A DNA stretch of 64,000 nt, taken from Citrus sinensis (taxonomy: Eukaryota; Streptophyta; Magnoliopsida; Sapindales; Rutaceae). The notes below the pieces were generated by a model that saw only the letters and a program-made list of their open reading frames with translations, was not told the DNA's origin and made no database searches. Numbering within the stretch: the stretch's first letter is position 1; the number at the start of each line of letters is the position of its first letter. A program made the position numbers and the translations under genes. Shown in pieces: positions 1 to 11,793 of the stretch. The DNA is taken from positions 17,727,501 through 17,791,500 of the forward strand of contig NC_068559.1 of assembly GCF_022201045.2 (NCBI RefSeq), given 5' to 3'.

Positions 1-330
1 GGTGACTTTCAAATGCCTCACAGATTTTCAAGATAAGTGGGCAAAGGGTTGTGTTTTCGATGCAATGAGAAATTTTCACCGAGGCATCGATGTAAAGCAA
101 ATCACTACAGGTCTTGGCTGTGTATGATGAGGAAGAATGCGAGGAATAAGCCAAGGAAGAAGAGGTAATGGAGGCAAAACACCCCCATTTGGATGTAACT
201 GAGGTGGTGGAGGAAGAACATCACTTAAAACCATGAAAAGGGCGATTCAAGTATGAGGCGAAGATTCTTAGTGAAGCTGTATAGCCAAAAAGAGGGATAG
301 ACAGCGGCATCAACGATAATTTCGGAATCG
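1..330. other. Unresolved left edge
   Basis: No intact coding region is visible. On the plus strand there are short acidic stretches between stops that could be the region between protease and reverse transcriptase of the gypsy remnant that follows, but I cannot align them securely. Confidence 0.3.
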
Positions 331-336
331 ATTTAG

Positions 337-1047
337 CAGGTGTTGGAGTGATTTGAGGGGTTTTTTCAGATGCCCAGTGGCTTACCTCCGCAACAAGAAC
401 ATGAGCACGTGATAGTATTGAGGGAAAAGGCCTCCTCTACTAGTGTCTGGCCATACCCATATCCCTAGTTATAAAATGATGAGGTTGAGGCTAGCTAATG
501 AAATATTGGAGGCCGAAATAATACAATCGAACGTTAGTCTGTTTTCGAGACTGATCTTGCTAGTAAAAAAAAATAGGGGCCAGAGATTTTGCATTGACTA
601 TCGAGCCCTAAACAGGAAATGATGCTTGACAAGTTCCCTATTTTGATGGTCGATGAGTTGGTGGATGAGTTGCATGGGGTGATGATATTTCCAAAGATAA
701 ATTTGAAGTCGAGATATCACCAGATTAGGATGTGACCAGAGAATGTGCATAAGACTACATTTCAGACTCACGAGAGACATTATGAATTTCTGGTCATATT
801 GTTTGGGCTCATAAATACGCCAACCACTTTTTTATCATTGATGAATAAGGTATTTTAGCCATATTTAAGAAAGTTGTCATTGTTTTCTTTGATGACATCT
901 TGGTCTATATTTGCACTTTGGATGATCATGTGGGTCATTTGGAGTTAGTGTTGATAGAGTTATAGAAACATCAGCTGGGGCATATGGGGTCAGCTGAAAG
1001 GGTTTCAGCAGATCAGTTGGAGTGGTCTTTACCTAAGACACTAAGGT
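337..1047 (+). pseudogene. Ty3/gypsy reverse transcriptase remnant
   Basis: Plus-strand translation in shifting frames gives the order of conserved blocks of a gypsy pol. A GLPP-type block before RT lies near 380. [13 protein letters not shown] block lies near 590, then DKFPI and [10 protein letters not shown] near 630-680. A YHQIRM block lies near 720, [11 protein letters not shown] near 780-810, and a WSLPKTLR block (normally WP-PKTLR) lies near 1020-1045. Several stops and frameshifts interrupt it, and the catalytic YxDD motif is destroyed (the stretch near 880-900 reads through several frames). The pattern resembles the Tekay/Del lineage. It is dead and ends abruptly against the fold-back element at about 1048. 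Confidence 0.75.
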
Positions 1048-1845
1048 AGCGTTTACATTTTGGATTGGAGTGAGAATCCTAGGATTAGGAGTATGGAGTG
1101 GGAGTGGGAGTGGGAGTAGGTTATTTACTTATATTGGAATGGGAGAATCGAATTGAAACCAGAATCTAATTTATGTGTTTACATTGTCTTGGATTAGGAG
1201 TAAATAGTTTTAAATTAAAATTTTACCCTTATTTAAAGAATTATAATTTGTAATTAAAAAATAATAAAAAATATGTTTAAAAAATAAAATAAATGTTTTA
1301 TTATATTTGTAAATTAATAATAATTATTAATATTCTTAATTATGTAAATCATAATTTTTAATTAATTTTAATTTAAATTATGTGAATAAAAATTATTAAT
1401 AATAGCAACACAAATGAAACATTATTATTGATAATATAGTATAAAATTAATATTTTGTTAGAATAAAATATTTATTATTATTAATTAAATAAATAATTAA
1501 TATTTATTAAAATTAATGTTTGATATTATTATTTTTAATGAATTTAATTTATAAAATAATATAATAATATTATTTAGATAAATATAATATTTATTTATTT
1601 ATATTTATTAAATTTAATAAAATAAATATGTTTATAATTATTATTTTTAATAAATATGATATTATTTATTTTATTAAATATTATTTATTTATTTTAATTA
1701 TGAGGGTAAAAAGGGTAGAGGGGGGAGTGGATTCCCACTCCCACCTCCCCCCATGGGAGTGGGAATCCCACTCCTCCCTTAAAAATGGTAAGTAAACACT
1801 GGAGTGGGAGGAATCTACACTCCACACTCCCACTCCAGAAAGTAA
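1048..1845. mobile_element. Fold-back, hAT-like non-autonomous element
   Basis: Both ends are rich in GGAGTGGGAGTGGGAG and its complement (about 1090-1125 and 1735-1835), giving imperfect inverted ends, and both termini contain a GTTTAC motif (about 1050 and 1795). Between them lies about 500 bp of nearly pure A+T (1220-1700). The left flank is gypsy sequence and the right flank is copia sequence, so one side was also deleted or rearranged. I found no convincing target duplication, so the superfamily is an inference. Confidence 0.5.
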
Positions 1846-1846
1846 A

Positions 1847-3041
1847 AATCTCTATACAATTTCAAATAGGCACCGAGGTGTTGGTATAAAAGATTTGATT
1901 CCTTCATCATGAGCCTTGGATACAACAGACTTAGTTTACACTATTATGCATATTACAAGAGGTTTGAGGATAATGATTCCATCATTTTACTGTTGTATGT
2001 GGATGACATGTTGGTAGCAAGCCTCAACAAAGATCGAGTCCAAGAATTAAAGGCACAGTTGCATAAGGAGTTTGAAATAAAGGACTTAGGACTAGCAAAC
2101 AAGATTCTAAGGATGCAGATTCACCAAGACAGAAATAACAGGAAAATTTGGCTTTCTCAGAAGAATTACTTGAAGAAAATCTTGTGACGGTTCAACATGC
2201 AAGATTGTAAGACAATTTCTACCACACTTCTTATTAATTTTAAGTTATCCTCAAGTATGTGTCCTAGCAATGAAGTAGAGAGGAAGGAAATGTCTCGAGT
2301 ACCGTATGCATCAGCAATGAAAAGTCTAATGTTCGCTATGATATGTACTTGACCAGACATTACACAAGCAGTGGGAGCAGTCAGTCGATACATGGCGAAT
2401 CTTGGTAGAGAACATTGGAAAACTGTGAAGAGGATTCTGAGAGACATTACAGAAACCTCAGATGTTGCATTATGTTACGAAAGATCAAAATTTACTATCA
2501 GGGGCTAAATTGATTCAGATTTTGTAGGAGACCTTAATAAAGGAAATCAACTATTGGCTATGTGTTTACACTTGCAATAGGTGCTATAAGCTAGGTTTCA
2601 AGCTGCAAATTGTTGTAGCTTTATCTACTACAGTAGCAGAATACATGGCAACTACATAAATTTGCAAGGAAGCTATTTGGATGCAAAGTTTATTGGAGGA
2701 GCTCGAAAACAAACAAGAGAAAATTTATGTGTTTTGGGACAGTAAGAGTGTCTTGCACATTGCAAGGAATCTAACCTTTCATTTCAGGACAAAGCACATA
2801 CGGGTACAGTATCACTTCGTTCATGAAGTAGTGGAAGACCGAAGTGTGGATTTACTGAAAATTCATACCAAGTAGAACCCAGTAGATGTTTTGACCAAGC
2901 CAATAAATGCTAACAAGTTTGTATAGAGTAGATCCTCTTGTGGCCTAACAAAGACGTAAGCAACATAACAATGGCGAAGCAGAAAGGATGGTGCAGAGAT
3001 ATGATTAGTTCGCATTGCAATCAAATCTTTAGGTGGGAGAA
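1847..3041 (+). pseudogene. Ty1/copia RT-RNase H remnant
   Basis: This is the C-terminal part of a copia polyprotein. It starts at a KSLYxxK-APR-WYKRFD block and continues in frame through LLLYVDDM (about 1996-2020, the copia YVDD active site) to a SQKNYLKKIL block ending near 2185. After a stop it continues as SAMKSLMFAM and then PDI-QAVGAVSRYM near 2310-2395. RNase H blocks follow: EAIWMQSLLEELE, then SKSVLHIARN and FRTKHI near 2670-2800. A DVLTKP-type end lies near 2885. Stop codons at about 2188, 2350, 2507 and 2875 and small frameshifts show it is a pseudogene. A polypurine tract (AGGTGGGAGAA, 3031-3041) joins it to an LTR. The upstream gag, protease and integrase are absent. Confidence 0.85.
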
Positions 3042-3570
3042 TGTCAAAATTTGTGGCTATCAAAATTGGTGAGCAAACTCACTTTTGACAACCAATGCCT
3101 AACGATTGTCAAAATTGCATGCGGCAGCAAGTTGAATTTTTTGGATGCACTGAAAATTGAGAGGAAAACTCAAGGATGGCACCGAATGTTGAAATAAGAA
3201 AATAAAATAAAATGTTGCATGAACATTAGCCAATTTTGGCTATAAAAGAGGCGCTTCACCTCATTTGCATTCATCCCATTTTTTCTTTAGCTTATTTCTT
3301 CTCTTAAGAGTGAGAAGCAGATAGTTCAAAGTGTGCTTTTGTTATAGTGATTTGAAATATTGATTGTATTGAGGTTTTGAGTAGTAAGTCAAAATATTAC
3401 AATACTTGTAATCTTCATTTCATTAGTAAAATATTTTTCTTCTATCTTCACCCGTGAACGTAAACTAAAAGCCGAATCACGTAAATTCTTGTGTCCTCTT
3501 TGTACTTGTTCCTCATTTTCTTTCCAATTTTATTTTAGTTGTGCCTCTACTTCACCCATCAATCTCCTAA
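3042..3570 (+). repeat. 3' LTR of the copia remnant
   Basis: It begins TGTCAAAATT directly after the polypurine tract and contains a TATA-like GCTATAAAAGAG at about 3239-3250. The right boundary is uncertain: no upstream LTR remains in the window for comparison, so the end coordinate is an estimate. Confidence 0.55.
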
Positions 3571-4326
3571 TAATTCATCGTATTTTGAGTTTTTCTTTCA
3601 TTTTCATTCTAGTTTTATTAAGATATAAGATTGTGATGGTGTACTCATTATTATTGTGGGCACATTTGAACTTTTACGTAAACCTCAGGAGATCAAAACA
3701 AAACAAAAAATTACAGACGTGATGTTGTTTTTCTTATTTGATAAGTATCTAATTAGTAGTATAAGTGCTACAAAATAGAGTTGTAATCTTAATTGTTTCC
3801 TTTTTATATTTTTGTTTTGAATAAAAATAATCAGCTAATTTATTCTTTTCTTTGTTTGTTTGTTTGTTTGTTTAAATCTCATATATCCAAGTCCTTTAGA
3901 ATGACATCTCATTTTTTTTATGACGCGAGGATTGTTTATCACTGCTCACTAGGGCCAATTTGGTAACATGGGGTTTTTGAAAATGAATGGAATTAACTTC
4001 CTTTCGAATGACGAAGATGCGCCCGAAAGAAACTTCGACGGCGTGGATGGTCATGCATTTGATTATTTATATGTTTTATTTATTTCACATTATTAAATAA
4101 CTCTCATGCATTTAATAGCACATGGTCATGCAAATCATACTAGAAATAAGTCAAAATGTAGACAAATCTCAATTTTTATAACTTCTTAAAAGAAAATATG
4201 ATATTCAATTCTAAATATGCTTCACTTTACTAATGTCGAATTCTTCAAAACTCATTTGATGAACATAAAATCTGTAAAATACTAACATACATATATGTGA
4301 TGCTCAAACTTAACTAATTTCACCGT
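3571..4326. other. Intergenic, no gene seen
   Basis: AT-rich DNA with a TTTG microsatellite at 3851-3873 (five repeats plus a partial unit). A GGGCCAATTTGGTAACAT motif near 3952 resembles hAT element ends, but no partner end was found. Confidence 0.5.
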
Positions 4327-4340
4327 TCACGTATTAATTT

Positions 4341-4568
4341 TTTTTTTTTTTTTTGTCTGAACCACGAGATGGTCCTGAGTTGGCTCCAACTGTGGGAGGC
4401 ACCTTTAAGCACGTACCACAACTCAGACTAATCCCCGCTCGCACCGGGTCGGCCCGTAAGGAGTAAAGTGCTGGCCAAAATGGTGATTTCATACGAGAGC
4501 GATGCTTGAAACCCTGACCTCTCTTAAGGAGTGAGAGTGCCGAACTATTCACAACAACTAACTTTGGT
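4341..4568 (-). mobile_element. SINE with 15-bp target duplication
   Basis: A 228-bp element flanked by a perfect 15-bp direct repeat, TTCACGTATTAATTT (4326-4340 and 4569-4583). The plus strand starts with a T run (4341-4354), which is the A-tail of an element on the minus strand. Read on the minus strand, the head has a TAGTTCGGCAC segment and, about 40 bp later, GGGTTTCAAGC. These are possible degenerate pol III A and B boxes of a tRNA-derived SINE. There is no coding capacity. The family is not recognised. The sequence-perfect duplication suggests a fairly recent insertion. Confidence 0.8.
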
Positions 4569-4583
4569 TTCACGTATTAATTT

Positions 4584-5680
4584 ATGATTGCAGGTCTTTT
4601 TAACCCAAGGGAAAAAATAATAAACTAATTCTCAAGTTACTCCTCAAATTCATCAACCAAAATAAAATTACACAATTAATCATCAAACGTTTCACAGCCT
4701 AAGTTGACATAATTGGGTTTTCATGCATAGGCTATGAAATATCGTATAATTCTTTTGAAAACTATGAAATCCAATTACAAATACTTCGATCAATGTCTTA
4801 TCCACAGCCATAGAGCACATAAGATAAAATTTCATAATATGTACAACATTACTGCTTGTATATATAATCTTGCTAAGCATTAAAATTTATCTTTAATACT
4901 AATTTTACTCCTTTATTTATTACTTTACAATTCAATTAAGAATTAAAAAATTATTGAGAGTCTTAGTTTCATCATCTTAACTTTATTTGTAGTGGCTAAC
5001 ACTAAAAGCATGCTAATTTCAGTTACTAGGACTTTCCAAGAATCTAACCTATATGCTTCATTTTCTATTAATCCTACGGCATCATGTGACAATGTTGACT
5101 ACTCTGGACATACAAGTAAAGAATGTTTGATCGAGAATAAGAGAGCTCACAAAGACTATATCTATAATTGCCTCCCAGGGGATGCCATTAATTTTGTTAA
5201 TAAGTTATTACTCTTATTTTGTATGAGTACTTTTGTAATAATGATAGACTATAGAGAAACTAAAATTCTATTTTAATAATAAAAAAAGAAATTTATTCAT
5301 AATGGGTATTTGATGTGACGTGTTATATGTGAGTGCTATCCGATGCTGCTTTTCTATACATATCATTAAATCAATTGTGAGAAAGCAACATTTTGAACAA
5401 TAATGATGATCAAACGATTAGATAACTGTGTTAGTACCATTTATCTTATTTCTACTTTATGTATGTTGCTTTTAGGTTGGTGTTATTTGTATCCAAAAAC
5501 AAAAAATGAAAACTTATGCTTTTCCAAAGCTTATATTACTAAACTATCTGCGATGTAATTAATTTAATTAATATAAAAAAATTTCATATTATTTTTTCCT
5601 CTAATTTACTACATCCACTAACACATACAAGCATCTTTCTCTAACCTTAATAATTCCTATATCTATCTCAAATCTAATAT
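4584..5680. other. Intergenic, no gene seen
   Basis: AT-rich. A 94-codon plus-strand frame at 4992-5276 has a CDN-DYSGHTSKEC stretch that vaguely resembles a gag zinc knuckle with one cysteine missing. This is not enough to call a gene. Confidence 0.5.
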
Positions 5681-5688
5681 TTAAAATT

Positions 5689-6111
5689 AGGGATGGGCAC
5701 CAACCCGTGAAACCGACCCAACCCGTGTGATTTTTTGCGGGTTGGGTTGGGTTGTTAAATTCCCAACCCGTCAACCTGTATATATATAAAAATTATTATA
5801 TAAATTTTGATATTTTATAAAAAAATTAAAAAATATATAAATATAAAAACTTTGAAATATTGAATTTGTTTTAAGGATTTTAATATTTGCATTTTTTTTT
5901 GTTTTTCTAATTTATTAATTTATTTTTGTTTACTATTTAATTAGACTATAAAAATGGGCTTTTTCAAAAGCCCAACCCAATCAACCCAACCCGCAAAACT
6001 GCGGCTTGAGTCGAGATATGCAATGGGTTGGGTCGGGTTGAAATTTTTCAACCCGTTCTATATGCAAGTTGGGTCGGGTTGAATATCAACCCGATCTGTG
6101 CCTACCCCTAC
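5689..6111. mobile_element. hAT-type MITE with 8-bp TSD
   Basis: A 423-bp element with target duplication TTAAAATT at 5681-5688 and 6112-6119. The termini are AGGGATGGGCAC on the left and the complement of GTAGGGGTAGGCAC on the right. The subterminal regions are full of GGGTTGGGT and its complement, and the centre is AT-rich. Terminal consensus and 8-bp duplication are typical of hAT elements. It has no transposase. Confidence 0.8.
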
Positions 6112-6465
6112 TTAAAATTAACAAATATTTACCCATTTTGAATTACATCAACTTTTTGGCATGATGATTGTTATTCCTTAATCGATTAAAGATCAATCCA
6201 AAAAACCCAAGATCTCACTGAACTCTGTAATTAAAGATTAAGAAATAGCAATGATTAACACACACAATCAGATCACACCGAAATAAGTAATCAAGAGATA
6301 AAGGTTTAAGTGGTTCGATCTGGGGATAGCCTACGTTCACTGAAGAAGAGAGCAGCAAATATATTTCATTCACAAAGAACAAGATACAAGTCTCATATTG
6401 AAGTTAAAAGTTTTCAATTATTGAAATTCTCACCCTTTAAGACTATATATACAGATCTAGAGTAG

Positions 6466-7150
6466 AAATGGCCAACAAGCCGGGCCAGCAAAGGAAGGCC
6501 TATGCATGTTTGTGCTTGTGCTTGTGCCATGCCTGGCCCACCATGCACTTCGTGTCGTGTCATGCCATACCCAATTTTTTTTTTCCTTAGGCCCAACCCG
6601 GCGTGCCATGCCCACACGTGTCATGTCGTGTTGTGCCTAAGAAAAAAAAAGCACAATAAGCTTTTTCCTTTTTTTTTTAAGAGGATATGCCAAGTTGTTG
6701 GCATACTTTTTTCAAGCCTACGGACTTTTTGGTTCATGTGCTTTTAGTCAAATTCAATATAATCAAAAGTACCCAAGTCTATATTTAACAATAATAAATT
6801 AATGACAGTAAGAGAATATAATACTAATTATTAAGTTAAACCCTACGGTATTCAAATTCTTTTTTAATACTTAACAACAACTATAGTTATAGATCATAAT
6901 CCATAATAACATTAATACATATTTATAAAATCATGATATCAATTATTAATTTAATAAATTACAAACATAAATCAATTAGAGTATTTTTTTAACTAAGAAT
7001 TAAATTAATTTAAAAATTTGCGCTAATAAAATATATTAAAAAAATTCAATTTCAAGTTATTTGAAAAAATATAAAATTTTAAGTTTACTTTTATTAAAAA
7101 GTCAAGCACGCTTGTTATATACCGCGCTTTATCCCATCTCTAATCATACC
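6466..7150. mobile_element. Probable hAT-like non-autonomous element
   Basis: The left end TAGAAATGGCCAACAAGCC and the complement of the right end, TAGAGATGGGATAAAGCG (about 7125-7142), match each other and the common plant hAT terminal form. The subterminal DNA is GC-rich with repeated TGTGCTTGTGC and TGCCATGCC motifs, and the centre is AT-rich. I could not find an 8-bp target duplication, and GC-rich subterminal-like sequence continues to about 7235, so the right boundary is uncertain. Confidence 0.5.
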
Positions 7151-7380
7151 ATGCTTTTAAGGCTCATGTGCTTAAAATTCTAAATCTGACCCAACCCGCG
7201 TGTGTGCTATGACATGCCACGTACAGCTTAATTGTCATCGCCCTCTATGTGATATTTGTTTTCACTTTCTTATACTTTTCATGAAAACAATGCTACGGCG
7301 GATAAGCTAACTAATCTTGGTGTGCATTTTCATGAGTTTACTTGACAGAGACAGTTGCCACTCACTTGCCAGGTGATATT

Positions 7381-8100
7381 TAGACTTGGCAAAATCTAGG
7401 TCCTGTCCGGGTTTTGGTGTAGCCCGGGACCGGATCGGATGAGTGAAACTCAAGACCGGACCCAGGTTAAAACCCGGCTTTTCCGAGTGCGGTCTGGGCT
7501 CAAGCCCGGCATCCCCAGGCGGGGGTTTTTGATCCGGGTTTCTAAGCCCGCATGTGATAACATCAATTTTTTTTCTTCAATTTTTTCTTTCATTTATCTA
7601 ATAATGTAAATTTTAGAAAAAGAAAATAGTCAAATAAACTCATTCAATCTCAAGCTTTAAAAAAGAAAATAATCAAATACAAATATATAACATGCTAACA
7701 ATACAAATTTTACACAAATAAGAAATAAAAATTGTTTCAATCTACTTTTTAATACCTAAATTCATCCAATTTCTAATCTAAATTCATTCAATCTATATAA
7801 AAAATAAAATAAAATTCAACAACACAATAAATCTAAATAACATCCAACATATCATAAATTCATAATTATATATATAATATATAATATATTTATATTTATA
7901 TTTTCTTTTTTTTTTAATTTATTAAGAAACTGGGTCCAGGTTTGAGTTCTGGGTTTTTGGTGTTGAACCTGGACCCAGGCCCGAAAATGTCTGGTTTTGA
8001 AAATTTCAAATTCAGGTCCCGTTTTTTTTGTGTATGCGGTCCGGGAGTTGCCCGGTCCGAGTCAGATCCGGTCCGAACGGGCTTTTTTGACACCCCTAAA
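7381..8100. mobile_element. hAT-type non-autonomous element
   Basis: A 720-bp element. The flanks are GTGATATT (7373-7380) and CTGATATT (8101-8108), an 8-bp duplication with one mismatch. The right terminus, read outward on the complement, is TTTAGGGGTGTCAAAA, and the left is TAGACTTGGCAAAA. Subterminal CCGGGTCC/GGACCCGG-type motifs surround an AT-rich centre. Open frames crossing it (for example 7942-8358) are chance frames over the terminal repeats. Confidence 0.7.
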
Positions 8101-8108
8101 CTGATATT

Positions 8109-9043
8109 AGGCAACTTTTCTCAGAAGATGCCAATGGTCTTCCTAATTAAAGATTTCATTAATTCTAGCAGGTCCTGTATGTTGGCTTTATCATGCATTT
8201 ACTTTTATTGTAATGCTTTGGCACCATTTTGTATTAGTGTTACGCATTATATAATGGGTAATACTCATTATATAATGAATCGCTGCAAATATTTCTCTTA
8301 TCTCTTGGTAAACAATAGAGATATCATAGATTTAATACTCGCCGTAGTATTGTTGTAACGTAGCTCATCATAGTACCGCAGGCGTTGCTACATAGGTTAG
8401 AACATAGGTTCCCTTCATCAGCATCCACAAGTGTTGCGAAAAGCCAAAGGTTCATTTGATCCCAATAATTCATTGAGTTGATTAATCCTTCTTTAAACAT
8501 TAGTAATTACCCATTGTACATGGAAAATATTGTACATGTACTTTGTAATAGCTATATTTTACGGATGAAAGTGGAATTAATAGCTCTGACTATGCATCCA
8601 ATAGTAATACAAAACATGATATGTTGTTGCAGTAAAAGGATTGAAATAATTAATGTAAAAGATATGGCAAAAAGAAATTATTGGCTGCTCCAATAATAAA
8701 TTATAATATATTGATATAATTAAAAAATTACAGTTACAAATTCTTGAGACAATACAAACATTCTGACCGAATAATAAACAATGTTATATCTCATAATTAA
8801 TTTAATATTTATTTTAACGTACTAATAATTAATAACACAAATTTATTATATTTATTAAAGACATTTTACATAGTTGGTGTTGCTTAAGAACTATAGCACC
8901 TCAATATCGAACCAATCCTTAGCTTCAATTTATAGCGAATTATCTCTTTTGCAGAATTATCTCATCCAAAGGACTGATACAAATTAAAGCTTAAAATGGC
9001 GAAGGTTACATCTTACGCAATTAATTAACCTCAAAGAGAGTAA
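8109..9043. other. Intergenic, 3' flank of the HIPP gene
   Basis: AT-rich sequence in which I see no coding region, RNA gene or bounded repeat. The part next to 9044 presumably holds the 3' untranslated region of the minus-strand HIPP gene. Confidence 0.5.
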
Positions 9044-10110
9044 TCACATTACAGTACAAGCGTGAGGATTTTCATCACTGAACATGGCACCAGTCCGTTC
9101 ATCAAATATATGAGGATAAGGTGCCTGCTGATAGTAACCAAAATCGCCGCTGTAGCCATGCTTTTCATAATTGTATGAAGAAGAAGGCTGCTGGAACATG
9201 TAGTTGTATGCGATTGGAATCTGGCTATGATGATGATGCTGGCGCTGCTGCTGCTGCTGCTGCTGCTTATAATAGTAGTAGTGTTGAGTGAAATTTTGGT
9301 ACTCTGGATTGTAAGGATATGGCCACAGCTCCGCTCTCCTACCAGTCTTCCTCACTGTTTTGAGAACCTTCTTCTGGTCTGCCCAACCCATTACTGTCAC
9401 CTTTTGCATGGCCATATCAATGTCAACGTCGTCCACTCCTGCAATCCAATCATCAGATCATTGCTTGAGACGTGTCAATTTACCAGATGATCAAACTAAA
9501 TAATCACTTATGTATATATGTATATACCATCTAATTTTTTAAGAGCCTTCTTAATCTTGGTCTCACAGCCAGCACAGTCCATATGCACTCTCATCTCTAC
9601 GATCTATTTACAGGCAAAAACCGATTAATAAGATGAACAAAATTACTTGCATTAATACAGCTTATGGTGGTCAAGATACACATATTTTTGGTAAAACGTC
9701 GCTTTAGTCAATATCTTTCTTTATTCTTGTGTATATTAACCAAAAAAGGGAAGTGGCAGAACTAGAGCACATCCATTAAAAAAGTTGCATCTTTTGCATG
9801 TGACATATATGCTTTTTCTAACTTCATGCTCAAGATGTTGAGAAATCACCTAGAGCACTTTCTGTAAAAGTGCCTAATAGACACTTCTTCAAAAAGCAAA
9901 TCGAAGATCTATTGACAACGAAAAATAATATCAAGCATAATCCAAAATGAAGCAGCTACATACCAAGCACTCAAAACTTGGCAAAATTGCCAGTTTCCCA
10001 CAATTATATAACACAAATATGTTCATGCACCTAAGTCCTGAACACACGACACAAGCAGATGTATGAATTAATAGAGGAAGAGAATGAAGAGAGAGGGCTC
10101 GAACCGTCAT
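9044..10110 (-). CDS. HIPP: Heavy metal-associated isoprenylated plant protein
   Basis: Three coding exons on the minus strand: 10110-10105, 9603-9528 and 9438-9044, giving 158 residues. Exon 1 contributes only Met-Thr (ATGACG, donor GT at 10104). Exon 2 has acceptor AG at 9605-9604 and donor GTATAT. Exon 3 has acceptor GCAG. The spliced protein has an N-terminal HMA fold with the metal-binding MDCAGC motif (M-x-C-x-x-C) near residues 10-15. A His-, Tyr- and Gln-rich middle follows (a seven-Gln run and HHHH). The C-terminus is CTVM, a CaaX box for prenylation. HIPPs bind heavy metals or act as membrane-attached adaptors in stress responses. All frames join without a stop. The six-base coding exon is the least certain part; an alternative start is the Met at residue 6 in exon 2. 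The symbol names the family; I cannot assign the member. Confidence 0.88.
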
Positions 10111-10176
10111 GTCGAAGAAAGTGATTCTGACTTCTGTTGTTATGCTTTGAGGATGAAAATATATTGAGAAAACAAT

Positions 10177-10185
10177 CTATATATA
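10177..10185 (-). promoter_or_regulatory. Candidate TATA box of the HIPP gene
   Basis: TATATATAGA on the minus strand, about 70 bp upstream of the ATG at 10110, a plausible plant TATA distance for a short leader. Confidence 0.5.
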
Positions 10186-10299
10186 CAGAATTGTAGATAG
10201 ATCACAAAGAATCATTTTTCTAACTAGTCCTTGTGAGAGAAGATACGCGGGATAAGATAGAATATTTTACATGAATATGTACACACAGTCCCCACAGAC

Positions 10300-10372
10300 C
10301 TAAAGCAGCGTTAGCCGTTAATATTTTCAACTTGCTTCCAAGCAAGAAAACTAAAGCAGCGTTAGCCGTTAA
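10300..10372. repeat. 22-bp direct repeat upstream of HIPP
   Basis: CTAAAGCAGCGTTAGCCGTTAA occurs at 10300-10321, and an almost complete second copy starts at 10351, with 29 bp between them. It lies about 200 bp upstream of the HIPP start codon. Confidence 0.7.
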
Positions 10373-10809
10373 GATTCTGAGGAAAGTGCAACGCAGATGC
10401 TTACAAGTTATATGTAATATGTAAATGGGGCTAATGCTATTGTGCTAAGCAAACGTTACCAACCCTTACATGTAAAAAATAGGTCACCTCATTTCAAACA
10501 TATGTAATTATAGAGGAAATAATAGATCTACTTTTATTATTATTATTTTAACGCATATTAAAAAGAGAATATCCAATCTATCAACTTCCAGTCATAGCAA
10601 ATAGTATATGCTATGTTTAGATGCTGGTATTTAAGTAACCGTGTTAGTAGTGAGTAAATTATTATTGATGGAAATCAATGTGGTGCAGGTGTTTGGTAAA
10701 TTACATGACGGCGACCTTAAATCCTTCAATGGAAATTGTCTTTGTATAAATTATTTTCAGCAACCATCGAAATTGTTAAGTCTGGTCGAGTTTTCTTAAT
10801 TAAATTAAC

Positions 10810-11302
10810 AGAACTTTTTATTTATTTATTTATTGTCTTTTGGTTGGAAAGACATTCAAAATCCAGCAAGTGATGAGGTAACTTACAAATATAAAACAGA
10901 ATATTGGCAACTTGCATCAGTATTACCCGTCATATAACATATTATGTTACCCAATCATATAATGTTTTAAAAAGTTTCTAGTTTGATTCCTAAATTAAGA
11001 TCTTCTATTTGACTAATTCCTGCGGTCATAGGATCAATGGCGCAGTATGATTACATTGATAGAACTTTTTATTTATTTATTGTCTTTTGGTTGGAAAGAT
11101 ATCCAAAATCCCGCAAGTGATAAGGTAACTTGCAAATATAAAACAGAATATTGGCAACTTGCATCACTATTACCCGTCATATAGCATATTATGTTACCCA
11201 ATCATATAATGTCTTAAAAAGTTTCTAGCTTGACTCCTAAATTAAGATCTTCTATTTGACTAATTCCTGCGGTCGTAGCATCAATGGCGTAGTATGATTA
11301 CA
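10810..11302. repeat. 251-bp tandem duplication
   Basis: Two adjacent copies, 10810-11060 and 11061-about 11302, both starting AGAACTTTTTATTTATT. They differ by a few substitutions and a 4-bp length change in the ATTT run. They lie in the upstream flank of the HIPP gene. Confidence 0.85.
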
Positions 11303-11793
11303 TAATCGATGTTTACAAAGAATAAACTTGTAGTTATCATCAGGAAAGAACCTTGAAAATACCTGGTATTTTGCGTGCAAAACTGTCGTGTTATATGATT
11401 CAAGATAGTGACCAATTATCTACTCATATTCGGTAACAAAGCTATGTCATTGGCAAATTCTGGGGAAATTTACGAAAATAATCATAAAATTTTTGCTATT
11501 TTCATAATTAACCCTCTCAACTTTTTTCTATCAACATTAGCCAAACACACGTTTTTCTCCCCAAATTACCCTTCTTTACAAACCAAAAATAACTTTCTTT
11601 CTCCCATTTCGTCAAACCAAAGCCAGCTTTCCACTCTTGAATCATCAACCAACGGCGACGGTACAAGGCAACGATAAAAGTGAAATCCGATCATAATCTA
11701 TCCGGATCCAACACTAATCGGCATCACATAGTGGTATGAGTTATTTTCTGAACTTGCTCGAGAGTTTCAGTAAACTGCGAGTCGGGGTGAATT

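Noticed and set aside
4992..5276. 94-codon frame with a CCHC-like stretch
   Set aside because: One cysteine of the knuckle is missing, and nothing else supports a gag gene.
7942..8358. 138-codon plus-strand frame
   Set aside because: It crosses the end of a hAT element and its target duplication into unrelated DNA.
9227..9490. Leucine-rich frame opposite the HIPP gene
   Set aside because: Antisense of the HIPP Gln/His repeat; a shadow of the real gene.
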